From: BP-464 sp963825415
Lineage (GTDB): Bacteria; Actinomycetota; Thermoleophilia; Solirubrobacterales; Solirubrobacteraceae
Assembly (NCBI GenBank): GCA_963825415.1
Contig: CAWGTD010000009.1
Span: 1 to 64,000 of the forward strand
Length of the DNA stretch: 64,000 bases
Direction: 5' to 3'
Shown: positions 1-9,392 of the stretch, piece by piece
How positions within the stretch are numbered: position 1 is the stretch's first letter
Layout: every line of letters starts with the position of its first letter
Translations under genes and position numbers: made by a program
The notes under the pieces: model-generated
What the model was told of the DNA's origin: nothing
What the model saw: only the letters and a program-made list of their open reading frames with translations
The model's database searches: none

Positions 1-60
<60 letters not shown>

Positions 61-117
61 GAGGGCGCGGCCAGTATAGGCAGCGGTTGCGGTTCCGTCC
101 GATGGGCTGATACCTTA

Positions 118-131
118 CGAACACACGTTCG
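118..131. promoter_or_regulatory. LexA operator (SOS box) of lexA
   Basis: CGAACACACGTTCG is a perfect CGAAC-N4-GTTCG dyad, the known LexA target in Gram-positive and actinobacterial genomes. It lies 41 bp upstream of the lexA start, as expected for autoregulation. The same core occurs at 23095-23108 and 26118-26131. Confidence 0.93.
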
Positions 132-172
132 ACCAACCGCCCGTACCGGCCGACCCAGGAGGCCTCGCCGCC

Positions 173-802
173 ATGGATCTGACAAAGCGCCAGCAGGAGA
201 TTTTCGACTTCATCAAGCGCTATGCGGCCGAGCACGGCTACCCGCCCACGGTGCGGGACATCGGCAAGGCTGTCGGGCTGGCGTCGTCCTCGACGGTGCA
301 CGCACACCTTTCGAATCTCGAGCGCATCGGGATGCTGCGGCGCGACCCGTCCAAGCCCCGTGCGATCGAGATGCTCGACCGCGCGGTCGACACGGTTACC
401 GCGCCGATCCGCTCGGCGCTCGGTGTCGAGAGCGGGCTGCCGCTCGTCGGTCAGGTCGCTGCCGGCCAGCCGATCCTCGCCGAGGAGAACATCGAGGAGT
501 ACATCCCGGTGCCCGAGCTCGCCGGCGGCGAGGACGGCGAGTACATCCTGCGCGTGAAGGGCGACTCGATGGTCGACGCCGGGATGCTCGAGGGCGACTA
601 CGTCGTGGTGCGCACCCAGGACACCGCCGAAGACGGCGAGATCGTCGTCGCGATGGTCGGCGAGGAGGCCACGGTCAAGCGCTTCTTCCGCGAGAAGGAC
701 CACGTGCGCCTTCAGCCGGAGAACACGACGATGGAGCCGATCCGGTCGAAGGACGTCAAGGTCCTGGGCCGGGTCGTCGGATTGTTCAGGAGCGTGCGAT
801 GA
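173..802 (+). CDS. lexA: LexA SOS repressor
   Basis: This is the transcriptional repressor of the SOS regulon. On RecA-ssDNA contact it cleaves itself and releases its targets. The 209 residues match the family length. The N-terminal winged helix spans about residues 1-65 (LTKRQQEIFDFI, GYPPTVRDI, SSTVHAHL). The self-cleavage bond is Ala97-Gly98 (QVAAGQP), and the peptidase dyad is Ser132 (GDSMVDAGM) with Lys169 (EATVKRF). The ATG start is supported by an AGGAGG motif about 8 nt upstream and by the operator at 118-131. The stop overlaps the start of the next gene (ATGA), so the two are translationally coupled. Confidence 0.97.
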   Translation: MDLTKRQQEIFDFIKRYAAEHGYPPTVRDIGKAVGLASSSTVHAHLSNLERIGMLRRDPSKPRAIEMLDRAVDTVTAPIRSALGVESGLPLVGQVAAGQPILAEENIEEYIPVPELAGGEDGEYILRVKGDSMVDAGMLEGDYVVVRTQDTAEDGEIVVAMVGEEATVKRFFREKDHVRLQPENTTMEPIRSKDVKVLGRVVGLFRSVR

Positions 803-1026
803 GCGCCGCGGTGCTGGAACGGCCGCAGGCTTTCGCCGCCGAGACGGTCGGTGGCGGCGGTCGGGCCTCGCTGGAGGACGTGCTCTCCGGCGCATGGGAG
901 GGCCTGGCCGCCCACCGCACCGTCGGCTGCCCGGTCTGTAGTGGGCCGATGGCGCCGCGCTACGGCGCCTCGGGCGTCGCGCCGGTCGGCGGTCGCTGCG
1001 GCGACTGCGGCAGCGTTCTGGGCTGA
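799..1026 (+). CDS. small zinc-ribbon protein coupled to lexA
   Basis: A 75-residue protein whose ATG overlaps the lexA stop by 4 nt, so it must share the lexA message and its SOS control. The N-terminal 40 residues are acidic/alanine-rich and probably flexible. The C-terminal third has two Cys pairs (CPVC about 14 residues after the AHRTVG stretch, then CGDCG) that form a plausible single zinc ribbon. I do not recognise the family. Zinc ribbons of this sort often bind nucleic acid or a protein partner, but nothing here fixes the role. Overlap and codon use make it a real gene. Confidence 0.75.
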   Translation: MSAAVLERPQAFAAETVGGGGRASLEDVLSGAWEGLAAHRTVGCPVCSGPMAPRYGASGVAPVGGRCGDCGSVLG

Positions 1027-1060
1027 CGGCGCCCGGCATCCCGGTTAGGCTCGCCGACCA

Positions 1061-2623
1061 ATGACCCGCTTCGAGGAGCTGCCCGCCGACCGCCGCGCCG
1101 TCCTGCAGCTGTTGCTCAAGCAGGGCAAGAGCTACGACGAGCTCGGGAGGCTGCTGCGGATCGACCGGCACCGGGTCCGCGAACGCGCGCGTGACGCGGT
1201 CCTGCACCTCGGGCCGCCCGAGCGCAAGGACGAGCTCGTCGACTACCTGCTCGGCCAGCAGACCCCGTCGCAGCAGGCGGCGAGCCGCGCGCTGCTGGAG
1301 GAGTCCGCCGAGGCGCGCTCGTGGGCGCGCGGTGTCGCGGCCGAGCTGCGTGGGATCGGGGCGGGAGACCTGCCGGAGATCCCGGCCGAGCGGGCCGGTG
1401 CAGCGCGCGCCGCTGCGCCGTCGGCCGCGACGGCGGCGGGGTTCGCAGAGGCGCCGCCGATCGCCGAGCGCCCGGTGCTGACCACACCCCGGCATCTGCA
1501 CAGCCACGAGTTCCTGCGCCGCGAGGGCGACCGGCTGGCGCGCCACCCGCAGCTCGGCCTGGTCGGCCTGGTGATCATCGTCGGCGCCTTCTTCATGCTG
1601 ACGGTCGGGGCCGGCGGTGCATCGGACTCGCTCGCGATCCTCGGGCCGATATCGACGTTCGCGCTGCCGGTGATCGCGATGATCGCCCTTTGGTGGGAGG
1701 ACTGGCCGGGGTCGAGCCTGCGCGGCGGGCTTGCCGGCCTCGTCGACACCGTGATCATCCTCGTCGGCGCGGTGCTGCTGACGATGCTCGGGCAGATCGT
1801 CGTCGGGCACCTCGACCTGAAGGGCATCTTCGAGGTCGAGCCCGGTGACAACCACCTGGCCTCGTATCCGGCGACATTGCCCGTGGCAGGGCTCGCCTTC
1901 ACCTGCATGATCCATCTGACGTTCGTCTGGGAGGGCTGGCCGCTGCGCCAGCTCGGGCGCTTCCGCTCGGGCGCGGCCGCGCTCACGATCTCGTGGGTCG
2001 TCGCCGTCGTCGCCTACCTGCTGCTGGCCAACACCGACGTCGTGTCCGAGGCCGACCGGGCGATGATCGGCCTGCACAATCCCGGTGGGCCGGTGGGCGT
2101 AGAGGAGCTCGGCGGCTGGCTGGTCACGGTGGCGACCTTCCAGGCGCTGTTCTTCATCGGCCTCAACGGCTGGCCGTTCTCGCACTACGAGGAGCGTGCC
2201 AAGCGCCTGTGGACCGGCAACCTCGCGATCATCGGCGGCGGCTGGCTGACCTATCTGATCCTGCACACCTGGCTGGATCTGACGATCGGCAAGATCAACG
2301 CGATCGGCGGCTGCATCATCGCGGCGACGGTGATCGCCGCGCTGCTGTTCGAAGGCTGGCCGAGCGCGCACCTGACACCGTCGCAGGGCCGGTGGGTGAC
2401 CGTGGGCCTCGTCTCCGCCGGTGCGGTGGTTCTGTACGGCCTGCTGTCCCTGATCGCCGGTGGCGTCGACGAGTGGACGCGCGCGACGTCGAACGACTTC
2501 ATCACGATCGCCGGGCTGAACTTCATCGCCGGCAGCGTGATCATCCACGTCGCGATCTGGAACCGATGGCCCCTCCACGAGATGATGGAGGAGGAGGGGG
2601 AGGCGCCGGCGCACGGCGCTTGA
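1061..2623 (+). CDS. membrane protein with N-terminal sigma-4-like HTH and five WP repeats
   Basis: A 520-residue protein of unknown function. Residues 3-50 (FEELPADRRAVLQLLLKQG, SYDELGRLL) look like a sigma-70 region 4 / helix-turn-helix segment. An Ala/Glu-rich linker reaches about 160. From about 165 to 500 there are some ten hydrophobic segments. Five of them end in an aromatic-x-x-WP motif: WWEDWP (Trp-Pro at 215), VWEGWP (293), GLNGWP (371), LFEGWP (433), IWNRWP (503). The 62-78 residue spacing suggests a repeated two-helix module. The gene starts 34 nt after the zinc-ribbon gene and may be in the lexA transcript. It could be a membrane-tethered regulator or simply a repeat membrane protein; the HTH call is by eye only. 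Confidence 0.8.
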   Translation: MTRFEELPADRRAVLQLLLKQGKSYDELGRLLRIDRHRVRERARDAVLHLGPPERKDELVDYLLGQQTPSQQAASRALLEESAEARSWARGVAAELRGIGAGDLPEIPAERAGAARAAAPSAATAAGFAEAPPIAERPVLTTPRHLHSHEFLRREGDRLARHPQLGLVGLVIIVGAFFMLTVGAGGASDSLAILGPISTFALPVIAMIALWWEDWPGSSLRGGLAGLVDTVIILVGAVLLTMLGQIVVGHLDLKGIFEVEPGDNHLASYPATLPVAGLAFTCMIHLTFVWEGWPLRQLGRFRSGAAALTISWVVAVVAYLLLANTDVVSEADRAMIGLHNPGGPVGVEELGGWLVTVATFQALFFIGLNGWPFSHYEERAKRLWTGNLAIIGGGWLTYLILHTWLDLTIGKINAIGGCIIAATVIAALLFEGWPSAHLTPSQGRWVTVGLVSAGAVVLYGLLSLIAGGVDEWTRATSNDFITIAGLNFIAGSVIIHVAIWNRWPLHEMMEEEGEAPAHGA

Positions 2624-2625
2624 CG

Positions 2626-2654
2626 CGAACGGCCCGCGCATGGCGGGCCGTTCG
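2626..2654. terminator. bidirectional stem-loop between convergent genes
   Basis: Twelve perfectly paired bases (CGAACGGCCCGC / GCGGGCCGTTCG) with a 5-nt loop lie just after the stop of the WP-repeat protein and just before the 3' end of the cold-shock gene. There is no clear T-tract, so termination is inferred from stem strength and position. Confidence 0.7.
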
Positions 2655-2681
2655 GCTGAAGGATGTCGGCCGAGGGCTCCT

Positions 2682-2885
2682 CTAGATGAGCGAGACGTTG
2701 ACGGCCTTGGGGCCCTTGTCGCCGGCCTCGGCCTCGTAGGAGACCTTCGCGCCCTCCGACAAGGAGCGGTAGCCCTCGGAGTTGATCGCGGTGTGGTGGA
2801 CGAAGAGGTCCTTGCCGGGCTCGTCGGGCGTGATGAACCCGAAGCCCTTCTCGTCGCTGAACCACTTCACGGTGCCGGTAGCCAT
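2682..2885 (-). CDS. cold-shock protein, CspA family
   Basis: A 67-residue single cold-shock domain that binds single-stranded RNA/DNA and acts as an RNA chaperone. Both nucleic-acid-binding motifs are present: RNP1 KGFGFI (about residues 13-18) and RNP2 LFVHHT (about 27-32), and the protein opens with the typical GTVKWF strand. A GGAGG ribosome-binding site precedes the ATG. It is convergent with the WP-repeat gene and ends beside a strong shared stem-loop. Length and sequence are standard for the family; which Csp paralogue it is cannot be told. Confidence 0.95.
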   Translation of the reverse strand: MATGTVKWFSDEKGFGFITPDEPGKDLFVHHTAINSEGYRSLSEGAKVSYEAEAGDKGPKAVNVSLI

Positions 2886-3051
2886 TCTGGCGTTCCTCCG
2901 GTTGGTCTTGTGCTGCGTGCTCGGAGGAAGCGATGAAGCTGACCTGCGGGCGCTGGCACGTCTTCGCCGGGCTCCTACCCGGCCTTGTCGCGGCGGAAGG
3001 TAGCAGGAACAACCCCTGGAATGGCAACGAAGTTGGCGCTACCTTGGGCAT

Positions 3052-3382
3052 GCAAGTCGTGCAGCCGCGGCGGGACAGAAAGCCCGTCGAGGAAAGTCCG
3101 GACACCGTAGGGCGAGGGTGGTCGGGAAATCCGACCCGGGGAAATCCCGCGGGAAAGTGCCACAGAGACATACCGCCGATGGCGCGGCCGCAGCTGAGTC
3201 GCGCACAGGCAAGGGTGAAAAGGTGCGGTAAGAGCGCACCGGCGTCCCGGTGACGGGGCGCGTCCAGGCAAACCCCACCCGGTGCAAGGCCAAGCAGGAC
3301 CGTTTGCAGGCTGCCCGCCAAGGTCCAGGTAGGCCGCTCAGATGGATGGCTGTACTCGACAGAATCCGGCTTACAGACTTGC
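3052..3382 (+). ncRNA. rnpB: RNase P RNA (class A)
   Basis: The catalytic RNA that trims tRNA 5' leaders. Conserved blocks are in order: GAGGAAAGTCCGGACACC, ACAGAGACATACCGCC, AAGGGTGAAAAGG...GGTAAGAGCGCACCGGC, AAACCCCACCCGGTGCAAG, and the 3' block ACAGAATCCGGCTTACAGAC. P1 can be drawn between GCAAGTC (3052-3058) and GACTTGC (3376-3382), which sets the ends to within a few bases. A textbook terminator follows at once. The length of about 330 nt is a little shorter than many actinobacterial examples. Confidence 0.96.
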
Positions 3383-3387
3383 TACGG

Positions 3388-3413
3388 AAAGGCCCCGCTC
3401 CGGCGGGGCCTTT
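3388..3413 (+). terminator. rho-independent terminator of rnpB
   Basis: GGCCCCGC pairs with GCGGGGCC around a TCCG loop, flanked by AAA before and TTT after. It starts 5 nt after the RNase P RNA 3' end. Confidence 0.92.
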
Positions 3414-3455
3414 CTATTGCGTGACCGATGGGCCCCCGGGGTATGCGCACGGGGC

Positions 3456-4974
3456 ATGGACGAACAACTTCCACCCGGCGGCTCGTTCTGGCTGGCGACG
3501 GCGCCGACGGTCGCCGCGCGGCCCGCGCTGGCCGGCGTGCGTCGATTGCGACGTCGCGGTGCTCGGCGGTGGCATCGCCGGGCTGACCACCGCCTACATG
3601 CTCGCCGCGGAGGGCGCCGACGTGGTCCTGCTCGAGGCGGCGACGCTCGGCGCGGGCGCCACCGGCAACACGACAGCGAAGGTCTCCTCGGCGCACGGGT
3701 TCTGTTACGCGCCGATCCGCCGCCGCCACGACGCCGAGACCGCGGCCGCGTATGCCGGCCTCAACGAGCGCGCGATCGCGTGGATCGAGGAGACCGCCGC
3801 GCGCGAGGGCATCGACTGCGACTGGCGGCGCCGGGCGAACTACACCTACACCACCGACCCGCAGCGCAGGGACGACATCGAGGCGGAGGCCGAGGCTTGC
3901 GTGGAGGCCGGGCTGGCGGGCGAACTGGTCGACGACACCCCGCTCCCGTTCGACGTGGTCGGCGCCGTGCGTGTCGACGGCCAGGCCGAATTCCACGCGA
4001 TGAAGTGGCTGCTGGGGCTGGCCGATGCCGCCGAGCGTGCGGGCGCTCGCATCCACGAGGGCAGCCGCGCGCTGGAGGTGTCGTCGGGCAGTCCCTGCAC
4101 GGTGCGCACCGAGGCCGGCGAGCTGCGGGCGCAGCGGGTGGTGGTCGCCACGCATTACCCGACGCTCGATCGCGGCCTGTTCTTCGCGCGGCTGAGCGCG
4201 CAGCGCAGCTACTGCGTCGGCCTGCGGTCCACGACGCCCCCGCCCGACGGCATGTTCCTGTCGATCGACTCGCCGACGCGCTCGGTGCGCTCGCATCCGA
4301 CACCGCAAGGCGAGCTGCTGATCGTCGGCGGCGAGGGCCACAAGTCCGGCCAGGAGGAGCACACCGGCGAGCGTTACGCGGCGCTGGAGAGCTGGGCCGC
4401 GGAGCACTTCGGCGCCGCGTCGGTCGAGTATCGGTGGTCGGCGCAGGATCCGATGCCGCCCGACGAGCTGCCGTACGTCGGAGCGCTCGTGCCCCACAGC
4501 GACCGCCTCTTCGTCGCGACCGGCTTTCGCAAGTGGGGAATGACCAACGGCACCGCGGCCGCAGCCATCCTGCGCGATCGGCTGTTGGGCCGCGACGTGG
4601 GGGAGGGCGCCATCTTCGCGGCCAACCGCTTCGACCCGATCGCTGCCGGCCCCACGCTGGTCAAGGAGAACCTCAACGTCGCGGCGCACATGATCGGCGA
4701 CCGGCTGGCGCGACCGGTCGACACCGAACGCCTGGGCTCCGACGAGGGCGGGATCATCCGCCGCGGCCTGCGCCGTGCAGCCGCCTACCGCGATGCGGCA
4801 GGCGCCCTGCACGTCTTCGGCTCGGCATGCACGCACCTCGGCTGCGAGCTGCGCTTCAACGAGGCCGAGCGCAGCTGGGACTGCCCCTGCCACGGCTCGC
4901 GCTTCGACGCCACCGACGGCCGCGTGCTCGAGGGCCCCGCGGTCAAGCCATTGACACCACTGGAGGAATCGTGA
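3456..4974 (+). CDS. FAD-dependent oxidoreductase with C-terminal Rieske domain (one frameshift)
   Basis: An amine-oxidase/glycine-oxidase type flavoprotein fused to a 2Fe-2S Rieske domain. The restored reading starts at MDEQLPPGGSFWLATAP (ATG 3456). It must skip one base near 3540 to reach VAVLGGGIAGLTTAYML, the FAD-binding Rossmann motif (about residue 34). The span is 1519 nt, one more than a multiple of three, which agrees with a single extra base. The Rieske cluster ligands are in CTHLGC (about 458-463) and CPCHGS (about 476-481). The substrate is unknown; relatives oxidise small amines. The stop overlaps the GTG of the next gene by 4 nt (GTGA). Confidence 0.85.
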
Positions 4975-5444
4975 GCGACTCGCTGGAGACGTATCTCAAC
5001 GACCATCTCGGCGGAGCCACGCTCGGCTGCGAGCACGCCCGCCAGCTCGAGGAGCTCGCCGGCGGAACGGCGCTTGGCGACGTGATGGCGCGGCTCGCGC
5101 CAGAGATCGAGGCCGACCGCGACGACCTCAAGGCGCTGATGGCCCGCGTCGGGGCCGACGAGAGCGCGGTCAAGAAGGCCGGCGCGTGGCTCGCCCAGCA
5201 GGCGGGCCGGCCGAAGTTCAGCGGCGCGACGTCGGGCGACAAGCAGCTCGGCATCTACCTCGCGCTGGAAACGCTGTCCCTCGGCGTGGCAGGAAAGCTG
5301 TGCCTGTGGGAGGCGCTGCTGCAGGTGCAGGACAAGCACCCCGCGCTCGCCGAAGCGGATCTCGAGCGGCTGGCCACGCGTGCCAAGGAGCAGCGCGCGA
5401 CGCTCGAGGAGGAGCGGCTGAAGGCCGCCGTCGTGGCGTTCTAG
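4971..5444 (+). CDS. helical protein coupled to Rieske oxidoreductase
   Basis: 157 residues starting with GTG and GGAGG 4 nt upstream, coupled to the preceding flavoprotein by a 4-nt overlap. The sequence is almost entirely amphipathic helix (LETYLNDHLGGATLGCEHAR, then LGIYLALETLSLGVAGKLCLW). That suggests a four-helix, ferritin- or hemerythrin-like bundle with His/Glu at helix positions (EHARQLEEL, ALETLSLG). I do not know the family by name. Coupling suggests that it handles an electron-transfer partner or a reactive product of the oxidoreductase. It ends tail-to-tail, overlapping the propeller gene by 4 nt. Confidence 0.75.
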   Translation: MSDSLETYLNDHLGGATLGCEHARQLEELAGGTALGDVMARLAPEIEADRDDLKALMARVGADESAVKKAGAWLAQQAGRPKFSGATSGDKQLGIYLALETLSLGVAGKLCLWEALLQVQDKHPALAEADLERLATRAKEQRATLEEERLKAAVVAF

Positions 5445-8084
5445 TTGACCTGGACCTGGACGAGGTCGTGGACCGACTTGTGGAGCCCCTGCGACACGTA
5501 GTAGCGCAGCTCGAGGTTCTGCAGCTTGTTGTTGGTGTCGATGTAGCTCGTCAGGTCGACGGTGGCCGTGGTGGTCGCCGTGCTGCCGTTGGCCAGCGGG
5601 TAGTACTTCCACGACGCGCCGCCGTCGCCTGACGCCAGCAGCCAGACGCGCCCGTTCGCCGGCGGGTTGGCGGAGTGGTCGTAGGTGATGATCGCCTTCA
5701 CGCTGCTGATCGCTGCCCCGGAGGCCACGGTCGGGCTGAAGACGAATTCGACATTCTGGTTCTCCAGCGGGATCCAGGTGGTCCCGCCGTTCTGGGTGAG
5801 CCACAGCGGGAGCTTGGTCGACGAGCCGTCGCAGGCGATCAGGCCGTTGTCGGCGTCGTAGAACCAGACGGCCTTGCAGTTCGACCCGGTCGTGGCGGTC
5901 ATCGTCTGGGCGGCCCACGAGCTGCCGTTGTAGAACAGCACGGTGTTGGAGTCGCCGGCGATCCAGACGTGGGTGGAGTCGACGATGCTGAGCTCCTGGA
6001 GCTTGTTCGTCGTGCCCGAGGTCTGTGCGCCCCACGACGATCCGCCGTTGGTCGTGTAGCGGATCACGCCCGAGTCGCCCACCGCCCAGCCGGTGTTGTT
6101 GTCGAGGAATCGGATGCCGTTGAGGTTGGTCGCGACGCCCGAGGTCTGCGCGGCCCAGGTCGAGCCGTTGTAGAAGATGATCGTCCCGCTCGCCCCGTCG
6201 GCCCAAACATGCGTGGCGTCGTGCGCATGGACGCCGTTGAGGTTGTTGGCGGTGTTGGAGGTCTGGGCTCCCCAGCTGGTGCCGTTGTAGAAGCGGACCG
6301 TGCCGGACGCCCCGACCGCCCAGACGTGGGTCGAGTCCAGCGCCGTGACGTTGGTCAGGTTGTTGGCGGTGCCCGAGGTCTGGGCGGCCCAGTTGGTGCC
6401 GCCGTTGGTGGTGTTCCAGATGACGCCGCCCGCGCCCACCGCCCAGCACGTGGTCGTGCTGATGCACGTGATGTCCTCCATGTTGGTGGAGCCCGGCGTG
6501 GTCTGAAGCGTCCAGTCGACGCCGCCGTTGGTGGACTTCATGATGTGCCCGCTCGCACCGGCGGTGTAGGCAGTGGTCGCGCTCGCCATCACCACGCCAC
6601 GGGTGTTGACGGTGTCGATGCCGCGGTCGGCCACCCAGTTCGACGAGTTGGTGAACGAGCTGTTGTCGGCGAGCGAGATCGCCGTGAGGTTGGCGCCGGT
6701 CAGTGCGACCGGCGAGGCCGCGGTGCGGTCCGTGCCGGATGCCGGGTTGAGCGACAGCGTCTGGTTGTTGGCGCTCGTCGTCGAGGTCCAGCTCTTGTAG
6801 TACGCGGTGACGCGGTAGTAGTACTGCGTGTTGTAGACGGCGGTGGTATCGGTGTAACTCGTCGACAGATTCAGGCCGATCCGGCCGATCTTGTCGGCCG
6901 CCGTCTCGGTGAACCACATGTTCCCGTCGGGCCCCGCGGTGATGCGGTTGGGCTGCGCCGCCGCGGTGGGGACCGAGGTCTCGGTCACCGTGCCGGCCGT
7001 GGTCATCTTGGCGACCTTGTTGCCGGTCAGCTCGGTGAACCACATGTTGCCGTCGGGTCCGGCGGCGATGCCGGTCGGCTGGCTGGAGGCCGTGATGCCC
7101 GACGTGAACTCCGGCACCGGCGTCGTGTCGCCCCACGGCGGGATCTGGCCGATCTTGGTGGTGCCCGCCGAGGCGAACCAGATGTCGCCGTCCGGCCCCG
7201 CGGCGACGCCCTTGGGCGAGCTGCTCGCGGTCGGCACGCTGAACTCGGTGACCGTCCCCGCCGTGGTCACCTTGGCGATCTTGTTGGCGTTCAGCTCGGT
7301 GAACCACAGGTTGCCGTCGGGGCCGCGGTCGATCCCGTAGGGCTGGCTGGCCGCGGTGGTCGTCTGGTACTCGGTGACCGTGCCGCCGGTGGTGATCTTC
7401 GCCACCCTGCGCTGGTTCTGCTCGGTGAACCACAGGTTGCCGTCGGGGCCGACGACGATCGAGTTGGGCTGGGCGGTGGCGGTGGTCACGGCGTACTCCG
7501 TGAATGTCCCGGAGGTCGTCAGCTTGCCGATCTTGTTGCCGTTGGTCTCGGTGAACCACAGGTTCCCGTCGGGCCCGGCGACGATGTCCTTGGGCTGGCT
7601 CGAGGCGGTCGGGACCGTGTACTCGGCGATGATCGAGCCGTCGGTGGGGTGAAACCTTGGCGATCTTGTTGGCTGCCAGCTCGGTGACCCAGACGTTGCC
7701 GTCGGGGCCGGTGGTGATGCCGCTCGGCTGGCTGCCCGCGGCGAACCCGCCGTACTCGGTGACGCCGGTGACGCCCACCGGCATCGTGGCAATCGTCGAG
7801 TAGGTGCCGTTCGGTGTGGTCGCGCGTTCGATCTTGTAGCCCGCGACGTAGCTGTCGGCAGAGGCCGCCCACGTCAGCGTCGTCATCCCTCCCGAGACCG
7901 AGGTGTGGACGGACACCGGCGTGCCCGCCGGGTCGAGCGTGTCCATCGAGAAGGAGTTGCCACTCTGCGTGGTCGTGTTGAAGAACGCCGCGTAGGCCGT
8001 GCCGGCCAGCGAGGCTAGGACGGCCACGGCGACGACCATGCCGAACAGCGACCGGGGTGCGCGAAACCTAGGCAGCCGCGGCAT
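5441..8084 (-). CDS. secreted Vgb-type beta-propeller with BNR/YCF48-like repeats (one frameshift)
   Basis: About 880 residues in the restored frame. Removing one C in the CCCC run near 7652 joins AKVSP to TDGSIIAEY, and the span of 2644 nt agrees with one extra base. The N-terminus resembles the TasA/CalY leader of its operon partners (TAYAAFFNTTTQSGNSFS). A fibronectin-like segment follows (TLTWAASADSYVAGYKIERA). Then come about seven virginiamycin-B-lyase-like blades with GPDGNLWFTE motifs, a second fibronectin-like segment, and about seven THVWAVGASG / YNGTSWGAQTSG repeats like YCF48/BNR propellers. It is likely a surface or matrix adhesin, not an antibiotic lyase. Its start overlaps sipW by 17 nt. 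Confidence 0.85.
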
Positions 8085-8697
8085 CGTCGGACGTGTCCTC
8101 GGAGGGCTCGGACCAGATGCGGCGGAACTCGTAGAGGCCCAGCAGCAGCACCGGGACCACGATCAGGGCAAGACGACCGAACTTGCTGCCCGCGCGGTTG
8201 GTGATGTAGCCGATCTTGGGGACGTGGTAGCGGGCCAGGCCGATGTTGCCGTTCAGCGGTACCGACCAGCTCTCGGTCGAGAGGTTCGCGTCGCCCTGCG
8301 TGACGAACTCGGCGCGCTGGCCGTGGATGCGGATCGAGACGACGCGGTGGGTATAGGTCTCGCCCGGCTTGTTGGGCGCCTTGAACGTGACGACGTCGCC
8401 CACCTTGGCCTGCAGCGGGGCGATCCGGCGCTCCATCACCACGTCGCCGACCCCGAGGGTCGGGGTCATGCTGCCCGACAGGATCGTCACGAAGTGAAAG
8501 CCGAACATCATCGGGGCGATGACGATCACGGCCACCGGCAGGCCGATGCCGGCGGCGAGGTTCATGAGGATCCGCGCCACGCTCCGGGCGATGCCTGGCT
8601 GCGGGCCGGCCTTGGCCTGCTCGCGGCGCTCGCGGCGGCTCGGGCGCGCTGGCGCCGTGGTTTCGATCCCGGTCGGGGCGACCTCGAACGCGCTCAT
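8068..8697 (-). CDS. sipW: SipW-type signal peptidase I
   Basis: A 209-residue membrane peptidase of the ER/archaeal-like SipW branch. It has an N-terminal TM helix (about 41-72), catalytic Ser76 in SGSMTPT, and His117 in YTHRVV in place of the usual Lys general base. A GDANLSTESW segment and a C-terminal TM helix (about 178-195) follow. In Bacillus, SipW is needed to process TasA and TapA, and the neighbours here are TasA-like, so the same job is inferred. The ATG overlaps the stop of the upstream TasA-like gene by 4 nt. The symbol reflects type, not proven orthology. Confidence 0.9.
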   Translation of the reverse strand: MSAFEVAPTGIETTAPARPSRRERREQAKAGPQPGIARSVARILMNLAAGIGLPVAVIVIAPMMFGFHFVTILSGSMTPTLGVGDVVMERRIAPLQAKVGDVVTFKAPNKPGETYTHRVVSIRIHGQRAEFVTQGDANLSTESWSVPLNGNIGLARYHVPKIGYITNRAGSKFGRLALIVVPVLLLGLYEFRRIWSEPSEDTSDDAAAA

Positions 8698-9392
8698 GAG
8701 TTGCGCGCCTCCCAGGTGAACGAGGCGGCGCCGGTCAGGCCCTGCGACGCGTTGACGTCCTGGGCGGTGACCGTGAACTTGTAGGAGTGGGCCTCGGGGT
8801 TGGTCCAGGTCTCGGTGCCGCCGCCGACCGCCGGGTCGGAGATACCGGCCGCGTAGGAGCTCGGGAATGCGCTCAGCGTGCCGCTGTAGATCACGCCGTT
8901 GCCCTGGCCGATGTAGTTGTTGGCGTCGGCCGTGAAGTTCGTGCAGGAGCGGTAGCTGGGGCTCGAGTCGGTTCCGCGCGTGACCGTGAGGTTCAGATAC
9001 GGCGCCAGCGACCCCGTGCCGCTGCCGTAGAGCTTGACCGTCGCGCTCAGGGTGCCGCTGTAGCTGACCTGGATGCAGCCCGTGTCGGTGTCGCCCGGCT
9101 TGGCGTTGGCCAACGAGATCAGCGCCGTGGCGTTGTGGTTGTCGGTGATCGACACCGTGCCGGCCTGGAAGGTGTCGCCGGTGTTCGACGTCGTCGAGTT
9201 GAACGCCGCGTAGCTGCCCATCCCCGCGATCAGGCCGGTGAGGCCGAGCATCAGCATCGCCGTCAGCACCCTGCGCCGACGGCTGAGGGCGGGGGCCCCG
9301 GCGCGGGTGCGCGAGCGCTCACGCGACGACCCGATCGCCGCGCCCACGGCGAGCGACCCGAGCACGGCCAGGACGGGGAGGAGGATGTCCAT
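8694..9392 (-). CDS. TasA/CalY-like fibre protein with extra N-terminal helix
   Basis: 232 residues. The TasA-family signature lies just after a hydrophobic leader: GSYAAFNSTTSNTGDTFQAG (about 59-78), followed by a beta-rich domain ending FTWEARNS. It is longer than its two paralogues because an additional hydrophobic helix (LLPVLAVLGSLAVGAAI, residues 4-20) and a basic stretch precede the leader. It probably forms or caps extracellular fibres after SipW cleavage. The start ATG (9392) overlaps the stop of the upstream accessory gene. The C-terminal EARNS/EARNN/EARST ending is shared by all three paralogues. Confidence 0.82.
   Translation of the reverse strand: MDILLPVLAVLGSLAVGAAIGSSRERSRTRAGAPALSRRRRVLTAMLMLGLTGLIAGMGSYAAFNSTTSNTGDTFQAGTVSITDNHNATALISLANAKPGDTDTGCIQVSYSGTLSATVKLYGSGTGSLAPYLNLTVTRGTDSSPSYRSCTNFTADANNYIGQGNGVIYSGTLSAFPSSYAAGISDPAVGGGTETWTNPEAHSYKFTVTAQDVNASQGLTGAASFTWEARNS

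Noticed and set aside
7640..7660. Programmed ribosomal frameshift in the propeller gene
   Set aside because: No slippery heptamer with a downstream structure is evident, and the same kind of single extra base recurs in many unrelated genes, so an error is simpler.
5441..8084. Virginiamycin B lyase as the function
   Set aside because: Only the propeller blades resemble Vgb; the fused BNR/YCF48-like repeats, the leader and the operon context point to a surface protein.
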